A DNA stretch of 64,000 nt from contig CAWJJU010000005.1 in the NCBI GenBank assembly GCA_963843315.1, positions 248,001-312,000 on the forward strand, given 5' to 3'. Below, piece by piece: positions 34,688 to 44,182 of this stretch. Under the pieces are notes generated by a model. It saw only the letters and a list, made by a program, of their open reading frames with translations, ran no database searches and was not told where the DNA came from. The DNA is from JAWVFM01 sp963843315 (GTDB taxonomy: Bacteria; Actinomycetota; Thermoleophilia; Solirubrobacterales; 70-9). Made by a program: the position numbers and the translations under genes. Numbering within the stretch: position 1 is the first letter of the stretch; the number at the start of each line of letters is the position of its first letter.

Positions 34688-36193
34688 TCACAGCCGCTCG
34701 AGCACCTCGTCGGCGGCGCGCTCGCCCGAGCGCACAGCGCCGTCCATGTATCCGTTCCAATAGGTCGAGGTCTCGGTGCCGGCCCAGTGGATGCGCCCGA
34801 CGGGCTTGCGGATCGCGTCGCCGTAGGCCAGCAGCAGCCCAGGGCCTGGGATCCCCACGGGGCAGCCACGGCTCCACTCGTCCGCCGACCAGTTGGTCTC
34901 GAAGTAGTCCTCGGGATGAGCCGCCTTGGGACCGAAGGCGTCGGTCAGCTCGGCGATGACCGCCTTGCGGCGCTTCTTGAGCGGCATGCGGAAGAACGAG
35001 CGGGCCCTGTCGCCGCCGACGAAGCCGAAGATGACGCCCTGCTTGCCGTCCGGCGGCGAGTCGTCGACCGTGAAGCTGATGTAGCCCTCCGTGTTGATGA
35101 CGCTGCCGGTGTAGCCGTCGTCGCGCCAGAACGGCTTCTTGTAGAGCGCGGCGACCTTGCCCAGTGTGCCCTGGGGCAGGCGCTGCGTCAGCTGGTCGCG
35201 GGCGAAGGGCATGAGCGGGTCGTAGTGGATGCGCCCCGCCAGGGTGGGCGGCACCGCCACGATCGCCTTCTTGGCATGCACCGTGTGCCGGTCGGAGACG
35301 ACGCGGACGCCGTGGCGCGTGTGCTCAATCCGCCTGACGGGCGACTTGAGCTTGACCCTGCGCCCCAGCTGCTTCGCCATCCGCAGCGCGATCAGCTGCG
35401 AGCCGCCGACGAAGCGCTTCATCTGCGCGCCGCCGCGGGTGTCGAAGTTGCGCTCGAAGGTGCCCGTGTGCGTCTCGTCGCCGGAGGCGGCGATGTAGAA
35501 GAGCGTGAACAGCAGCGACAGCTCGCCCGGCTCGGCGCCGAAGATGGGCCGGGTGGCGATGGGTACCAGCTTCTTGCCGTAGTCGGGATTGATCGAGTTC
35601 TGCGAGATCCAGCTCGCGAGCGTCTCGTTGTCCCAGGTGGAGGCGTTCGGCGCCTCCCATGGCGCATCGACCGGGACGGTGGTCGACATCTGATCCAGTT
35701 TCAGGATGGTTGTGACCAGGTCCGCCGTGAGGGCGGGATCCGGCGGCGCCGTTCCCAGCGGGCTCGTGTCGCTGTAGTCGAGCCTGGTCGAGCCGTTGAA
35801 GTAGCGGTTCTGGCCGGTGTCGTAGGTCCTGAACGTCTTGACGTTCAGCTCCTTGGCGAGGCCGTGGAGATGAGTTTGAGTGGGCCCGATGAAGGTGCCG
35901 CCGCGCTCCGAGACGTCACCGTGCGGCAGCTGGTGGTTCTCGACCCGTCCGCCGACGCGACCCCTCGCCTCCAGCACCACCACCGAATGGCCCTTGCGAT
36001 GGAGCTCGCGCGCCGCGGTGAGCCCCGCGAAACCGGCGCCGACCACGACGACATCGGCGCGGTGGCTGCGGCGGTCGTGATGGCGATGACCGCGGAGCGC
36101 CGCGTTCGCGCCGGGAATCGCTCCGGCCGCCATGCCGGCGCCCGCCGCCGCGCCCACCTCGAGCAGTCGCCTGCGCGTCAAGCCTTGGTCCAC
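34688..36193 (-). CDS. Flavin monoamine oxidase with Tat signal
   Basis: 501 residues. A twin-arginine signal TRRRLLEVGAAAGAGMAAG lies at the N-terminus, so the folded flavoprotein is probably exported. FAD-binding VVVGAGFAGLTAARELHR and the C-terminal HWAGTETSTYWNGYMDGAV are family signatures. It would oxidise an amine with oxygen as acceptor; the substrate is not known. GTG 36193 follows a GGAGG directly; TTG 36181 is an alternative with better spacing to the signal peptide. Confidence 0.88.
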   Translation of the reverse strand: MDQGLTRRRLLEVGAAAGAGMAAGAIPGANAALRGHRHHDRRSHRADVVVVGAGFAGLTAARELHRKGHSVVVLEARGRVGGRVENHQLPHGDVSERGGTFIGPTQTHLHGLAKELNVKTFRTYDTGQNRYFNGSTRLDYSDTSPLGTAPPDPALTADLVTTILKLDQMSTTVPVDAPWEAPNASTWDNETLASWISQNSINPDYGKKLVPIATRPIFGAEPGELSLLFTLFYIAASGDETHTGTFERNFDTRGGAQMKRFVGGSQLIALRMAKQLGRRVKLKSPVRRIEHTRHGVRVVSDRHTVHAKKAIVAVPPTLAGRIHYDPLMPFARDQLTQRLPQGTLGKVAALYKKPFWRDDGYTGSVINTEGYISFTVDDSPPDGKQGVIFGFVGGDRARSFFRMPLKKRRKAVIAELTDAFGPKAAHPEDYFETNWSADEWSRGCPVGIPGPGLLLAYGDAIRKPVGRIHWAGTETSTYWNGYMDGAVRSGERAADEVLERL

Positions 36194-36244
36194 CCTCCAA
36201 GTATTCCCAAATGCGGCGAATGCGTGCGCAGGTAGGCTGCGCCG

Positions 36245-36895
36245 ATGCTCGAAGCCGAACGGGAGCAGGTCGCCGCGGCGGCGCGCGAGCTCGCCCGCCG
36301 CGGGCTGGTGCTCGGCACCGCGGGCAACGTGAGCGCCCGCTCGGGCGAGCGGGTCGCGATCACCCCCACCGGAGCGCGCTTGGAGGAGCTCGAAGCGGCG
36401 GACGTGTGCGTCGTCGACCGCTCGGGCGAGGTGCTCGACGGCAGGCTGGCCCCCACGTCCGAGCTGGACCTGCACCTCGGGGTCTACGGCCGTTACGAGG
36501 CGGGCGCCGTCGTCCACACGCACTCGCCGATGGCGACCGCCCTGTCCTGCGCGATCGACGAGGTCCCCTGCGTCCACTACCAGATGCTCCTGCTGGGCGG
36601 GACCGTCCGCGTGGCGCCCTACGCGACGTTCGGCACCCCCGAGCTGGCCGCGAGCGTGCTCGACGCCTTGGAGGGCCGCAGCGCGGCGCTGATGGCCAAC
36701 CACGGGGCCGTGACACACGGCGCCACGGTCCAGGCCGCGCTCGACGCCACCCTGCTCCTGGAGTGGGCGTGTGAGCTCTACTGGCGGGCGGCGGCCGTGG
36801 GCGAGCCGCGCGTGCTGGGCGAGGCCGAGCGCGAGGCCGTGGTGAGGGCGGCGCTGCAGCGCGGCTACGGGAGCACGAGGGAGGCCGATGGCTGA
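36245..36895 (+). CDS. Class II aldolase (fuculose-phosphate aldolase-like)
   Basis: 216 residues. Zinc ligands of the class II aldolase/adducin family lie in VVHTHSPMATAL (two His) and in LMANHGAVTHG. It cleaves a sugar-phosphate to dihydroxyacetone phosphate and an aldehyde in this family. It overlaps the PfkB kinase gene by 8 nt, so kinase and aldolase probably act in the same sugar route. Confidence 0.9.
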   Translation: MLEAEREQVAAAARELARRGLVLGTAGNVSARSGERVAITPTGARLEELEAADVCVVDRSGEVLDGRLAPTSELDLHLGVYGRYEAGAVVHTHSPMATALSCAIDEVPCVHYQMLLLGGTVRVAPYATFGTPELAASVLDALEGRSAALMANHGAVTHGATVQAALDATLLLEWACELYWRAAAVGEPRVLGEAEREAVVRAALQRGYGSTREADG

Positions 36896-37814
36896 GATGC
36901 GCGCCGTGGCGATGGGCGTCCACGTGCTCGACGTGCTGGTGCGCCCCGTCGAGGAGATCCCTGCGGGCCAGGGCGGCGCGCTCGTCGAGGAGATCAAGGT
37001 CACCGCCGCGGGCTCCGCGGGCGGGATGGCGATCAACCTGGCGAAGCTCGGCGCCGAGGTGCGCTCGGCCGGCGCCGTCGGCACCGATGCCGCGGGCGAC
37101 ATGCTCCTCTCGCTGCTCGAGGCGGGCGGAGTCGACACCGCGCTGCTCGCGCGCCGCGCCGACGTTCAGACCTCGGCGAGCGTCCTGCCCATCCGCCCCA
37201 ACGGCGACCGCCCCGCCTTCCACGTGGTCGGAGCCAACGCCACGTACGGCCCGGGCAACGTCGACTGGGATCGCATGGACGGCGTCACCCACCTGCACCT
37301 CGGCGGCCCGGAGTTCATGGGCGGCGAGGCGGCCGCGGAGATCCTGGGCGCGGCGTGCGAGCGCGGCATCTTCACCTCGGCCGACATCCTCGCCCCGGGT
37401 GACATGGGCGTGTTCGAGTGGATCGCCGCCGCCCTCCCCCACCTCGACGCCTTCTTTCCCAACGACGAGCAGGTGCTCGGGTTCACGGGTGAATCGGACC
37501 TCGAGGCGGGCTGCCGCGCTCTGGTGGAGCGTGGTGTCGGGTGCGTCGCGGCAACCTGTGGGGCCGATGGGGCGCTGGTCGTGACCTCGCAGGTCAGCGA
37601 GCGGGTGCCGGCCTTCCCCGTGGAAGTGGTCGACACGACCGGCTGCGGGGACGCGTTCGCCGCCGGGTTTCTGCGGGGGCGCTCGCTTGGGCGCGACGAG
37701 CGCGAGGCGGCCGTGCTGGGATGCGCCACGGCTGCGCAGGTGGCAACCGGCCTGGGCAGCGACGCCGGCGACTACGACCTGGCCAAGGTCGACGCCCTCG
37801 CAGCCTCGGCGTAG
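36888..37814 (+). CDS. PfkB-family carbohydrate kinase
   Basis: 308 residues of the ribokinase/PfkB family. The N-terminal GSAGGMAINLAKLGAEV and the C-terminal DTTGCGDAFAAGFLRG motif (anion hole and catalytic Asp) are intact. It probably phosphorylates a sugar that feeds the overlapping aldolase. Specificity cannot be read from the sequence. Confidence 0.9.
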   Translation: MAEMRAVAMGVHVLDVLVRPVEEIPAGQGGALVEEIKVTAAGSAGGMAINLAKLGAEVRSAGAVGTDAAGDMLLSLLEAGGVDTALLARRADVQTSASVLPIRPNGDRPAFHVVGANATYGPGNVDWDRMDGVTHLHLGGPEFMGGEAAAEILGAACERGIFTSADILAPGDMGVFEWIAAALPHLDAFFPNDEQVLGFTGESDLEAGCRALVERGVGCVAATCGADGALVVTSQVSERVPAFPVEVVDTTGCGDAFAAGFLRGRSLGRDEREAAVLGCATAAQVATGLGSDAGDYDLAKVDALAASA

Positions 37815-37930
37815 TCGCAGAAGAACAAACACGCGACCTTCTCCAACTGCGCTCCCTACTGAGCTGGTCCTCGGACGAGATCGCTGGTCAGCCGCAGCGG
37901 TCCCGAGTCTCTGACGCCGCGTTGACGCCG

Positions 37931-38338
37931 TCAGGCGGCGGGAGCGCCGTCGCCCTGCAGCCTGGCACGCCAGGTGATGCCGGTTGCTCGGCAGTTCGTG
38001 CCGAACGCGGAGCCCTCGCTCCGTGACAGATGGCCGGAGGCCGTTGGCCCGTTCACGCTTCCAGCGACGTGCGCCACCCCACCCGTTTCGAGCGTCCCCC
38101 CCACCCTGAACGCACCATGCCGGATCGGCCCCCCGCCCAACGCGATCGAGTTGGTGTGCACCTGCCCGTCCTGGCAGCGGGCCCGCCAGCCGAACCTGAC
38201 TCCAGTCACGGCGTTCTTCGACACAACGAGCGCGATCGGCAACCCCTGATCGGTCGTCCCGGTGTAGGTACGCGGTGCAGCCCACCCGCTCATGGACGAG
38301 AAACGCTGCCTATTCCCGCGTTTCGCGTCCATCGCCAA
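37931..38338 (-). CDS. Small beta-rich hypothetical protein
   Basis: 135 residues with a TYTGTTDQGLPIALVVS start and a GWRARCQDG ... FGTNCRATGITWRARL end; two cysteines and alternating beta pattern suggest a secreted-type domain, but no signal peptide precedes it. ATG 38338 may not be the true N-terminus. I do not recognise a named family. It converges on the kinase gene; the 116-bp gap shows nothing. Confidence 0.55.
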   Translation of the reverse strand: MAMDAKRGNRQRFSSMSGWAAPRTYTGTTDQGLPIALVVSKNAVTGVRFGWRARCQDGQVHTNSIALGGGPIRHGAFRVGGTLETGGVAHVAGSVNGPTASGHLSRSEGSAFGTNCRATGITWRARLQGDGAPAA

Positions 38339-38412
38339 GAATCCGGCGGGTAGTGCTTCGGACGAGGAGCAGCGCGCGCGGAGAACGGCTGGGCCTGGCG
38401 CCCGGCCGCGAC

Positions 38413-40218
38413 CTACGAGTAGAGGGCGTCGATGTCGTCGCCGTACTTCTCGGCGATCGGCTTGCGCTTGAGCTTCATCGTCGGCGTCAGCTCTTCGCCG
38501 CCGGGCTCCCAGTCGGCCGGCAGCAGCTTGAACTTCTTGACCTGCTCCACGCGCGCCAGGTGCTCGTTGGCGTCCGCGAGGCCCTGCTCGACCTCGGCGA
38601 TGAGATCCGGGTCCTCGGCGAGCGCGTCCAGATCGTCGCCCTTGCCGTTCTTCTTCGCCCAGGCTTTGGCTGCCTCGGGGTCCAGCGTCAACAGGGCCGA
38701 GATGAACTTGCGCTGGTCACCGATCGCCACGGCCTGGCTGACCAGCGGGATCTGCTTGAGCCTTGCCTCGATGTTCGCCGGCGACATGTTCTTGCCCGCG
38801 GCGTTGATGATCAACTCCTTCTTGCGGTCGACGATCTTGAGGTAGCCATCCTCGTCGAACTCGCCGATGTCGCCGGTCAACAGGAAGCCGTCGTCGGTGA
38901 ACGTCTCGGCGGTCTTCTCCGGCAGATTGCGGTAGCCCTTCATCACCACGGGGCCCTTGACCATGATCTCGCCGTCCTCCGCGAGCTTGATCTCGACGTT
39001 GGGGGCCGGCGGCCCGATCGTGCCGATCTTGATGCGGTCGGGCGGGTTGCAGGTGCCCGCGCCGGTGGTCTCCGACATCCCCCACAGCTCGGCCAGCGGG
39101 ATGCCGAGGGCATGGAAGAACTCGATGACCTCCGCCGGGGTCGGGGCCGCGCCGACGTTGCAGGCCTCGACCTCGTCGAGCCCCAGGTGCGCGCGCAGGT
39201 GGGAGAACATCGCCTCGTCGGCCCGCGCCACCTTCTCGGCGAGCTCGGCGGGAACCTCCTCCCCACGCTGCTCCATCCGGACCTTCTCGATGGAGGCCTG
39301 AAGGGCGGCCTGGCTCTGTTCGCGCTGCTCCTCCGGAGCGGAGGCGAGCGTCTGCTCGAGGCCGGCCTTCAGCTTCTCCCAGATGCGCGGCACGGCGAAG
39401 AACCAGGTCGGGCGCACCTCGGGCAGGTAGCTCATGACCTCGCGCGCGTCAGGGCAGCAGGTGACGGTGAACCCGCACAGCATCGGCAGGTAGTGGCTGA
39501 CGTTGCGCTCGGCCACGTGCGCCATCGGCAGGTAGGAGACGATCCGCCCGCCGTCGGGGAAGTCGATGATCTCGTCGTAGGAGCGGACGGTCTCGCAGAT
39601 GTTCGCGTGGGTGATCTGCACGCCCTTGGGCGGGCCGGTCGTCCCCGACGTGTAGATGAGCGTCAGCACGTCGTCGGGCTCGACAGCGCGCCAGGTTGCC
39701 TCGAAGTCGAAGTCGTCGGCGCCGCGATCCATCAGCTCGTCGAGAGAAATCGTGCCATCGGGTGCCTCGCCGTCGACGACGACGACGTCGGTCACGGTCT
39801 CCGACGACTCCGAGGCGGCCTTCACCGTGGGCAGGAACGACTGCTCGGTGATGATGACCTTGCTGCCCGCATCGCCCAGCAGATGCTCGATCTGCTCGAC
39901 CGTGTAGGTGTTGTAGATCGAGAACGGGGTGGCGCCCAGGTGCATCACGCCGGCGTCGGCGAAGTGGAACTCGGGGCGGTTGGTCAGCATCAGCGCGACC
40001 GTGTCGCCCTTGGCCACGCCGCAGGCGGCGAGTCCCGCGGCGATGCGCGCGGCGTAGTCGGCGTACTGCGACCACGTGTACGTGACCTCGTCGCCCTTGG
40101 TGCGAATTGCGGGGCGGTCGGGGTGCGCCGAGGCCGTGGCCTGGAAGGCCTCGCAGGCGGTCTTGGCCTGCAGGGCCTCGGGGCTCACGGTGCCTCGCTG
40201 CGCGGTGGTCGACTCCAT
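38413..40218 (-). CDS. Long-chain acyl-CoA ligase
   Basis: 601-residue ANL-superfamily enzyme forming acyl-CoA from a fatty acid, ATP and CoA. The P-loop YTSGTTGPPKG, the LWGMSETTGAG motif and the C-terminal DRKKELIINAAGKN hinge region are present. It resembles the FadD15 type of long-chain ligases. ATG 40218 has AGGAGG about 8 nt upstream. Confidence 0.94.
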   Translation of the reverse strand: MESTTAQRGTVSPEALQAKTACEAFQATASAHPDRPAIRTKGDEVTYTWSQYADYAARIAAGLAACGVAKGDTVALMLTNRPEFHFADAGVMHLGATPFSIYNTYTVEQIEHLLGDAGSKVIITEQSFLPTVKAASESSETVTDVVVVDGEAPDGTISLDELMDRGADDFDFEATWRAVEPDDVLTLIYTSGTTGPPKGVQITHANICETVRSYDEIIDFPDGGRIVSYLPMAHVAERNVSHYLPMLCGFTVTCCPDAREVMSYLPEVRPTWFFAVPRIWEKLKAGLEQTLASAPEEQREQSQAALQASIEKVRMEQRGEEVPAELAEKVARADEAMFSHLRAHLGLDEVEACNVGAAPTPAEVIEFFHALGIPLAELWGMSETTGAGTCNPPDRIKIGTIGPPAPNVEIKLAEDGEIMVKGPVVMKGYRNLPEKTAETFTDDGFLLTGDIGEFDEDGYLKIVDRKKELIINAAGKNMSPANIEARLKQIPLVSQAVAIGDQRKFISALLTLDPEAAKAWAKKNGKGDDLDALAEDPDLIAEVEQGLADANEHLARVEQVKKFKLLPADWEPGGEELTPTMKLKRKPIAEKYGDDIDALYS

Positions 40219-40258
40219 CAAAAACTCCTCCTCCGGGGGACTTTGAACGCTACTCGAT

Positions 40259-41359
40259 TCAGCGCAGGTGGAAGCCGGGGCCGGCCAGCCGCGAGAGGTC
40301 GTTGGAGAGGCCCACGGCGAAGAGCAGCATCACCAGCAGAAAGCCCACCACGCTGGCGCCCTCGATCACCCTGAACGGGACCGGGCGCCCGCGGAGCTTC
40401 TCCACCACGCTCCAGAAGATGTGCCCGCCGTCGAGCGGGAGGAAGGGGAACAGGTTCACCACCGCCAGCGAAAGGCTGATGATCGCCAGAAGCGTCAGCG
40501 CCTCGCGCGCCCCGAAGCTGATCGCCTGCTCGGTGATCGTGAACGAGCCGACGACGCCATGGAGCTTCTTGCGGTCCTGGGCGTTGAAGATCCGGGCGAT
40601 GCGCGACACGGTTCCGCTGGTCACGCTCCACATGGCGTCGACCGAGCGGTCCGCGGCCTGGGGAACGCTGAGCCCGAGCGGCACGAGCCCCGTGCCCTCG
40701 AACCCGAAGCCGATCCGGTGGCGCTTGAGGTTCTTGTCGTAATAGGGATGGACGTCGAACGCCTTGCGCTTGCCGTCCTGAATCACGACGAAGTGCACCG
40801 GCTGCGGCGAAACGCACCCGTCGGTCCTCGCGTTGCCGCGGCAATGGTGGCTGTTGACCTCGTCCGCGATGCGCTGGGCCTTCACCGCCACGTCGCCGTG
40901 TGCCCTGATGCCGTCGACCGAGACGATCCGGTCTCCCGCCTGGAGGTGGTGCGCCGCGGGAGTGCCCTTCTCGATTGCGCTCACCGACAGCGTCGTCGCC
41001 TCCTGGACGCCGAAGGAAAGCCCGAACAGCAGGAAGAACGCGACGAGGATGTTCACCGCCGGCCCCGCGGAGATCACGAAAATGCGCTTCCACACCGGCT
41101 GCGCGTAGTAGCCGCGCTTGGCCACCTCCGGAGGCAGCTCCTCCTCCGGGTTCATCCCGGTGATCTTCACGAAGCCGCCGAGCGGGATCGCGCCGATCCC
41201 GTACTCGGTCTCGCCCCGCTTGAACTTGAAGATCGCGGGCGGGAAGAAGAGATAGAACCTCTCGACCCGCATGCCCACCGCTTTCGCGGCGGTGAAGTGG
41301 CCGGCCTCGTGGAGGATCACGAGCGCGGCGAAGCCTGCTGCCGCCAGGGCGTAGGTCAC
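40259..41359 (-). CDS. rseP: Site-2 protease of the RseP/M50 family
   Basis: 366 residues, intramembrane zinc metalloprotease. The active site HEAGH lies in the first membrane segment (VILHEAGHFTAAK), a PDZ domain follows (SAIEKGTPAAHHLQAGDRI), and the third metal ligand is in NLFPFLPLDGGHIF near the C-terminus. The PDZ region holds a Cys-containing insertion (CRGNARTDGCVS). GTG 41359 overlaps the dxr stop as GTGA. Confidence 0.95.
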   Translation of the reverse strand: MTYALAAAGFAALVILHEAGHFTAAKAVGMRVERFYLFFPPAIFKFKRGETEYGIGAIPLGGFVKITGMNPEEELPPEVAKRGYYAQPVWKRIFVISAGPAVNILVAFFLLFGLSFGVQEATTLSVSAIEKGTPAAHHLQAGDRIVSVDGIRAHGDVAVKAQRIADEVNSHHCRGNARTDGCVSPQPVHFVVIQDGKRKAFDVHPYYDKNLKRHRIGFGFEGTGLVPLGLSVPQAADRSVDAMWSVTSGTVSRIARIFNAQDRKKLHGVVGSFTITEQAISFGAREALTLLAIISLSLAVVNLFPFLPLDGGHIFWSVVEKLRGRPVPFRVIEGASVVGFLLVMLLFAVGLSNDLSRLAGPGFHLR

Positions 41360-42507
41360 GACACGGCCCCCGCGCGGCCGCAGAGCTCAACGGCGCGGGC
41401 CCTCGCCTCGGCGTCGACCGCGAACAGGTCCTCGAAGTGCGTCGGCAGCCGGGCGGGCATCGCCTCGAGCGTCGCCTCGACCACCTCGGCGATGGCCGCG
41501 AATGGGACCTCACCGCCGAGGAACGCGGCGACGGCCACCTCGTCGGCGGCGTTCAGGACGCAGGGGGCGGTGCCGCCCTCGCGCCCGGCCTCGCGCGCGA
41601 GCCGCAGGCAGGCGAACGTCTCCATATCGGGCTCCTCGAACGTGAGCGAGCCGATCGCGGCCAGGTCGAGCGGCTCAACCGGGACGTCGACGCGCTCCGG
41701 GTAGTGCAGGGCGTAGGAGATCGGCACCCGCATGTCGGGGTTGCCGGCGTGGGCCAGCGCGGCGCCGTCGTTGAGCTGCACCAGGCCGTGGATGATCGAC
41801 TGGGGATGCACGACCACGTCGATCCGCTCGTAGGGAACGCCGAACAGATGGTGCGCCTCGATCACCTCGAAGCCCTTGTTCATAAGCGTCGCCGAGTCCA
41901 CGGTGATCCTGCCGCCCATCGACCAGGTGGGATGCGCCAGGGCGTCCTCGGGACCGATGCCCCCGAGATCGTCGCGGCCGCGGAACGGCCCGCCCGACGC
42001 CGTCACGACGAGGCGATCGACGGTGCCCGGCTGGGTCGCCTCGATCAGCTGATGGAGCGCCGAGTGCTCTGAGTCCACCGGAATCAACTTCGCCCCCGTG
42101 GCCTCGGCGAGCGCCGTGACCAGCTCGCCGCCGACGACCAGGCTCTCCTTGTTGGCGAGCGCGACGTCGATGCCCTCGGTGAGGGCGACGATCGTCGGCC
42201 CCAGGCCCGCCGTTCCGACGATGCCGTTGAGAACGAGATCCGCCCGGCTCGTCGCAATGAGCTCGCGTACGCCCTCCTCGCCGGCGAGCACGCGGCCGCG
42301 GTGGTCGGCCTCGGCAAGCGCGGCGCCCTCGGGGTCGGCGATGGCGAGGTCCGCGACCCCGTGCTCGCGCGCCTGCTCGACCGCGCGCTGCCAGCGCCCG
42401 CCCGCGGCAAGGCCGGCCAGCTCGAGCGCGTCGGAGCGCGAGATCACGTCGAGCGCCTGCTCGCCGATGGACCCGGTGCAGCCGAGGATCAGGACCCTTC
42501 TGGGCAC
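41356..42507 (-). CDS. dxr: 1-deoxy-D-xylulose 5-phosphate reductoisomerase
   Basis: 383 residues, second enzyme of the MEP pathway. The NADPH-binding LILGCTGSIGEQAL is N-terminal; LIPVDSEHSALHQ, TASGGPFRG and WSMGGRITVDSATLMNKG are the substrate and metal-binding motifs. It is coupled to rseP downstream. Together with uppS, cdsA and ispG it belongs to the isoprenoid/envelope gene string. Confidence 0.98.
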   Translation of the reverse strand: MPRRVLILGCTGSIGEQALDVISRSDALELAGLAAGGRWQRAVEQAREHGVADLAIADPEGAALAEADHRGRVLAGEEGVRELIATSRADLVLNGIVGTAGLGPTIVALTEGIDVALANKESLVVGGELVTALAEATGAKLIPVDSEHSALHQLIEATQPGTVDRLVVTASGGPFRGRDDLGGIGPEDALAHPTWSMGGRITVDSATLMNKGFEVIEAHHLFGVPYERIDVVVHPQSIIHGLVQLNDGAALAHAGNPDMRVPISYALHYPERVDVPVEPLDLAAIGSLTFEEPDMETFACLRLAREAGREGGTAPCVLNAADEVAVAAFLGGEVPFAAIAEVVEATLEAMPARLPTHFEDLFAVDAEARARAVELCGRAGAVS

Positions 42508-42548
42508 GCGGTCAGTGTAGGGAGGGCCGTTCGCCGCTCAGGCGGCGC

Positions 42549-43295
42549 TCAGCGCTGCTTGAGCTTGAGACTCAGGATGTCGGAGGCCATGTCGAGGCCA
42601 CCCGTGGCGGCCGTGAAGCCCACGCGGGCCCGCTCGCCCTCGAACTGCTGCTTCAGGTTGACCTTGGCGGTGACCAGCGGCCGGCTGGGCTTGGCCTTCG
42701 AGTCGTTCACCCACACGGAGACCTTCCTGCTCTTCGCCGCGTACTTGACCCATGCCCAGCGCCGCCCGCCATAGAGGTCGAACGTTGGGGTGCCCGTCGC
42801 CTGGTGGTTGGAGCTGTTGCCCGCCTTCATGATCCCGACGTGGCTGCCGTTGGGGTCGTTGGCCTCGGGGTTCTGGAAGACGTCGAACTCGACATCGAGG
42901 CTTCCGAAGATGGCCGAGTAGCCGAGGCCGCCGCCGCCGTTGCCGAGCGCGCCGGCGCCGTGATGCTGCACGACGAAGGCCATCCCGTCGGCCCTCGGGA
43001 AGTCGCCGCCATGGAGGTTGAAGGAGAAGCTCACGTTGAAGGACCTCTTCGGGTCCACCACCCGCTTCTTGGTGAACGCGCTGCCGGTCTCGTTCTGCTG
43101 GGGAGCCGTCAACCGGAGCACGCTGCCCACCTGCTCGGCGTCGCCGTTCAGCTTCAGGCCCGCGATGCTCGAGAAGTTCGGGTAGCTCACCGTTGCCAGC
43201 GCCGGCGAAAGCGCAAGCGCGAGCGCCGCCGACACGGCGATGAGCAGCCCGAGCACTTGCACCCGGGCCCCTGGACGAGACTTGGGGGCCTCCAT
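42549..43295 (-). CDS. Exported L-type lectin-like protein
   Basis: 248 residues. A signal peptide (to about residue 36, ending LSPALA) is followed by a legume-lectin-like beta sandwich: SFNVSFSFNLHG, ADGMAFVVQHHG, LDVEFDVFQNPEANDPNGSH and VSVWVNDSKA. The acidic VEFDVFQN segment is where Ca/Mn ligands sit in this fold. It probably binds a carbohydrate outside the cell. ATG 43295 is divergent from nfo. Confidence 0.82.
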   Translation of the reverse strand: MEAPKSRPGARVQVLGLLIAVSAALALALSPALATVSYPNFSSIAGLKLNGDAEQVGSVLRLTAPQQNETGSAFTKKRVVDPKRSFNVSFSFNLHGGDFPRADGMAFVVQHHGAGALGNGGGGLGYSAIFGSLDVEFDVFQNPEANDPNGSHVGIMKAGNSSNHQATGTPTFDLYGGRRWAWVKYAAKSRKVSVWVNDSKAKPSRPLVTAKVNLKQQFEGERARVGFTAATGGLDMASDILSLKLKQR

Positions 43296-43365
43296 GCAGC
43301 CCCGAGTCTCTCCGCCCGGCCGCCCGCTGTCAAGGGGTTGATCCGCGGCCTGTAGCTTTGGGCTC

Positions 43366-44148
43366 GTGGCCAGCACGACCCACCCCGTCGGCGCCCACGT
43401 CTCCCGCGAGACCCCGCTCGACGACGCCCACGCGCTCGGCGCCGAGTGCCTGCAGCTCTTCCTCTCGAGCCCCCAGAGCTTCAAGCGCCCACCAAAGCGC
43501 GCCGACGCCGAGGAACTGCGCGATTGCGGCATGGACGTCTACGTCCATGCGCCCTACCTGATCAACGTCTGCTCGCCCAAGAACAACGTCCGCTACGGGT
43601 CGCGGAAGATCCTGACCCAGACCTGCGAGGCGGCGGCCGAGATCGGGGCGACCGCCGTGATCGTGCACGCGGGCCATGCCGAGGACGGGATCGAGGCAGG
43701 CGTCGGGCGCTGGCCGCGCACGCTGGAGATGCTGGAAAGCGACGTGCCCGTGTGGATCGAGAACACGGCGGGTGGCGACAACGCGGTGGGCAGGCGCTTC
43801 GACGCCCTCGCGCTGCTGTGGGAGGCGATCGTTGCCGGCGAGAGCGACACGGAGGTGGGCTTCTGCTTCGACACCTGCCATGCCCACGCGGCCGGCGAGG
43901 ACCTGAGCGACGCGGTCGAGCGAGCGCGGGGGATCACCGGCCGCATCGACCTGCTCCACGCCAACGACTCCCGCGACGAGGCGGGGACGGGCGCGGACCG
44001 CCACGCGAACCTGGGTGCGGGGCATGTGGGAGATGACGCCCTGCGGGCGATGATCCGCACGGCGAACGCGCCCGTGGTCTGCGAAACGCCGGGCGGCGTC
44101 GAGGCAATGCGCGCCGACCTGGAATGGGTCCGCTCGGCGCTCTCCTGA
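43366..44148 (+). CDS. nfo: Endonuclease IV (AP endonuclease)
   Basis: 260-residue TIM-barrel zinc enzyme that cuts abasic sites in base-excision repair. Signatures are GAHVSRETPL, VYVHAPYLINVCSP, VIVHAGH, VWIENTAGG, FCFDTCHAHAAG and LLHANDSRDEAG with the trinuclear zinc ligands. It starts with GTG 43366. Confidence 0.96.
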   Translation: MASTTHPVGAHVSRETPLDDAHALGAECLQLFLSSPQSFKRPPKRADAEELRDCGMDVYVHAPYLINVCSPKNNVRYGSRKILTQTCEAAAEIGATAVIVHAGHAEDGIEAGVGRWPRTLEMLESDVPVWIENTAGGDNAVGRRFDALALLWEAIVAGESDTEVGFCFDTCHAHAAGEDLSDAVERARGITGRIDLLHANDSRDEAGTGADRHANLGAGHVGDDALRAMIRTANAPVVCETPGGVEAMRADLEWVRSALS

Positions 44149-44160
44149 GCGAATCGGATC

Positions 44161-44182
44161 GTTAGCAAAGTGTTAGCAACGT
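44161..44182 (+). promoter_or_regulatory. 11-bp direct repeats upstream of the M23-like gene
   Basis: GTTAGCAAAGT is followed immediately by GTTAGCAACGT (10 of 11 identical), and an inverted CTAAC follows at 44184-44188. One-turn direct repeats are the usual target of OmpR/PhoB-type response regulators. A TGTTAT box (-10-like) lies about 20 bp downstream. Confidence 0.45.

Noticed and set aside
34688..34690. TGA of the amine oxidase as a selenocysteine codon
   Set aside because: The residue would lie after the normal C-terminus of the family and I see no SECIS-like stem just downstream; a separate explanation for the tail is more likely.
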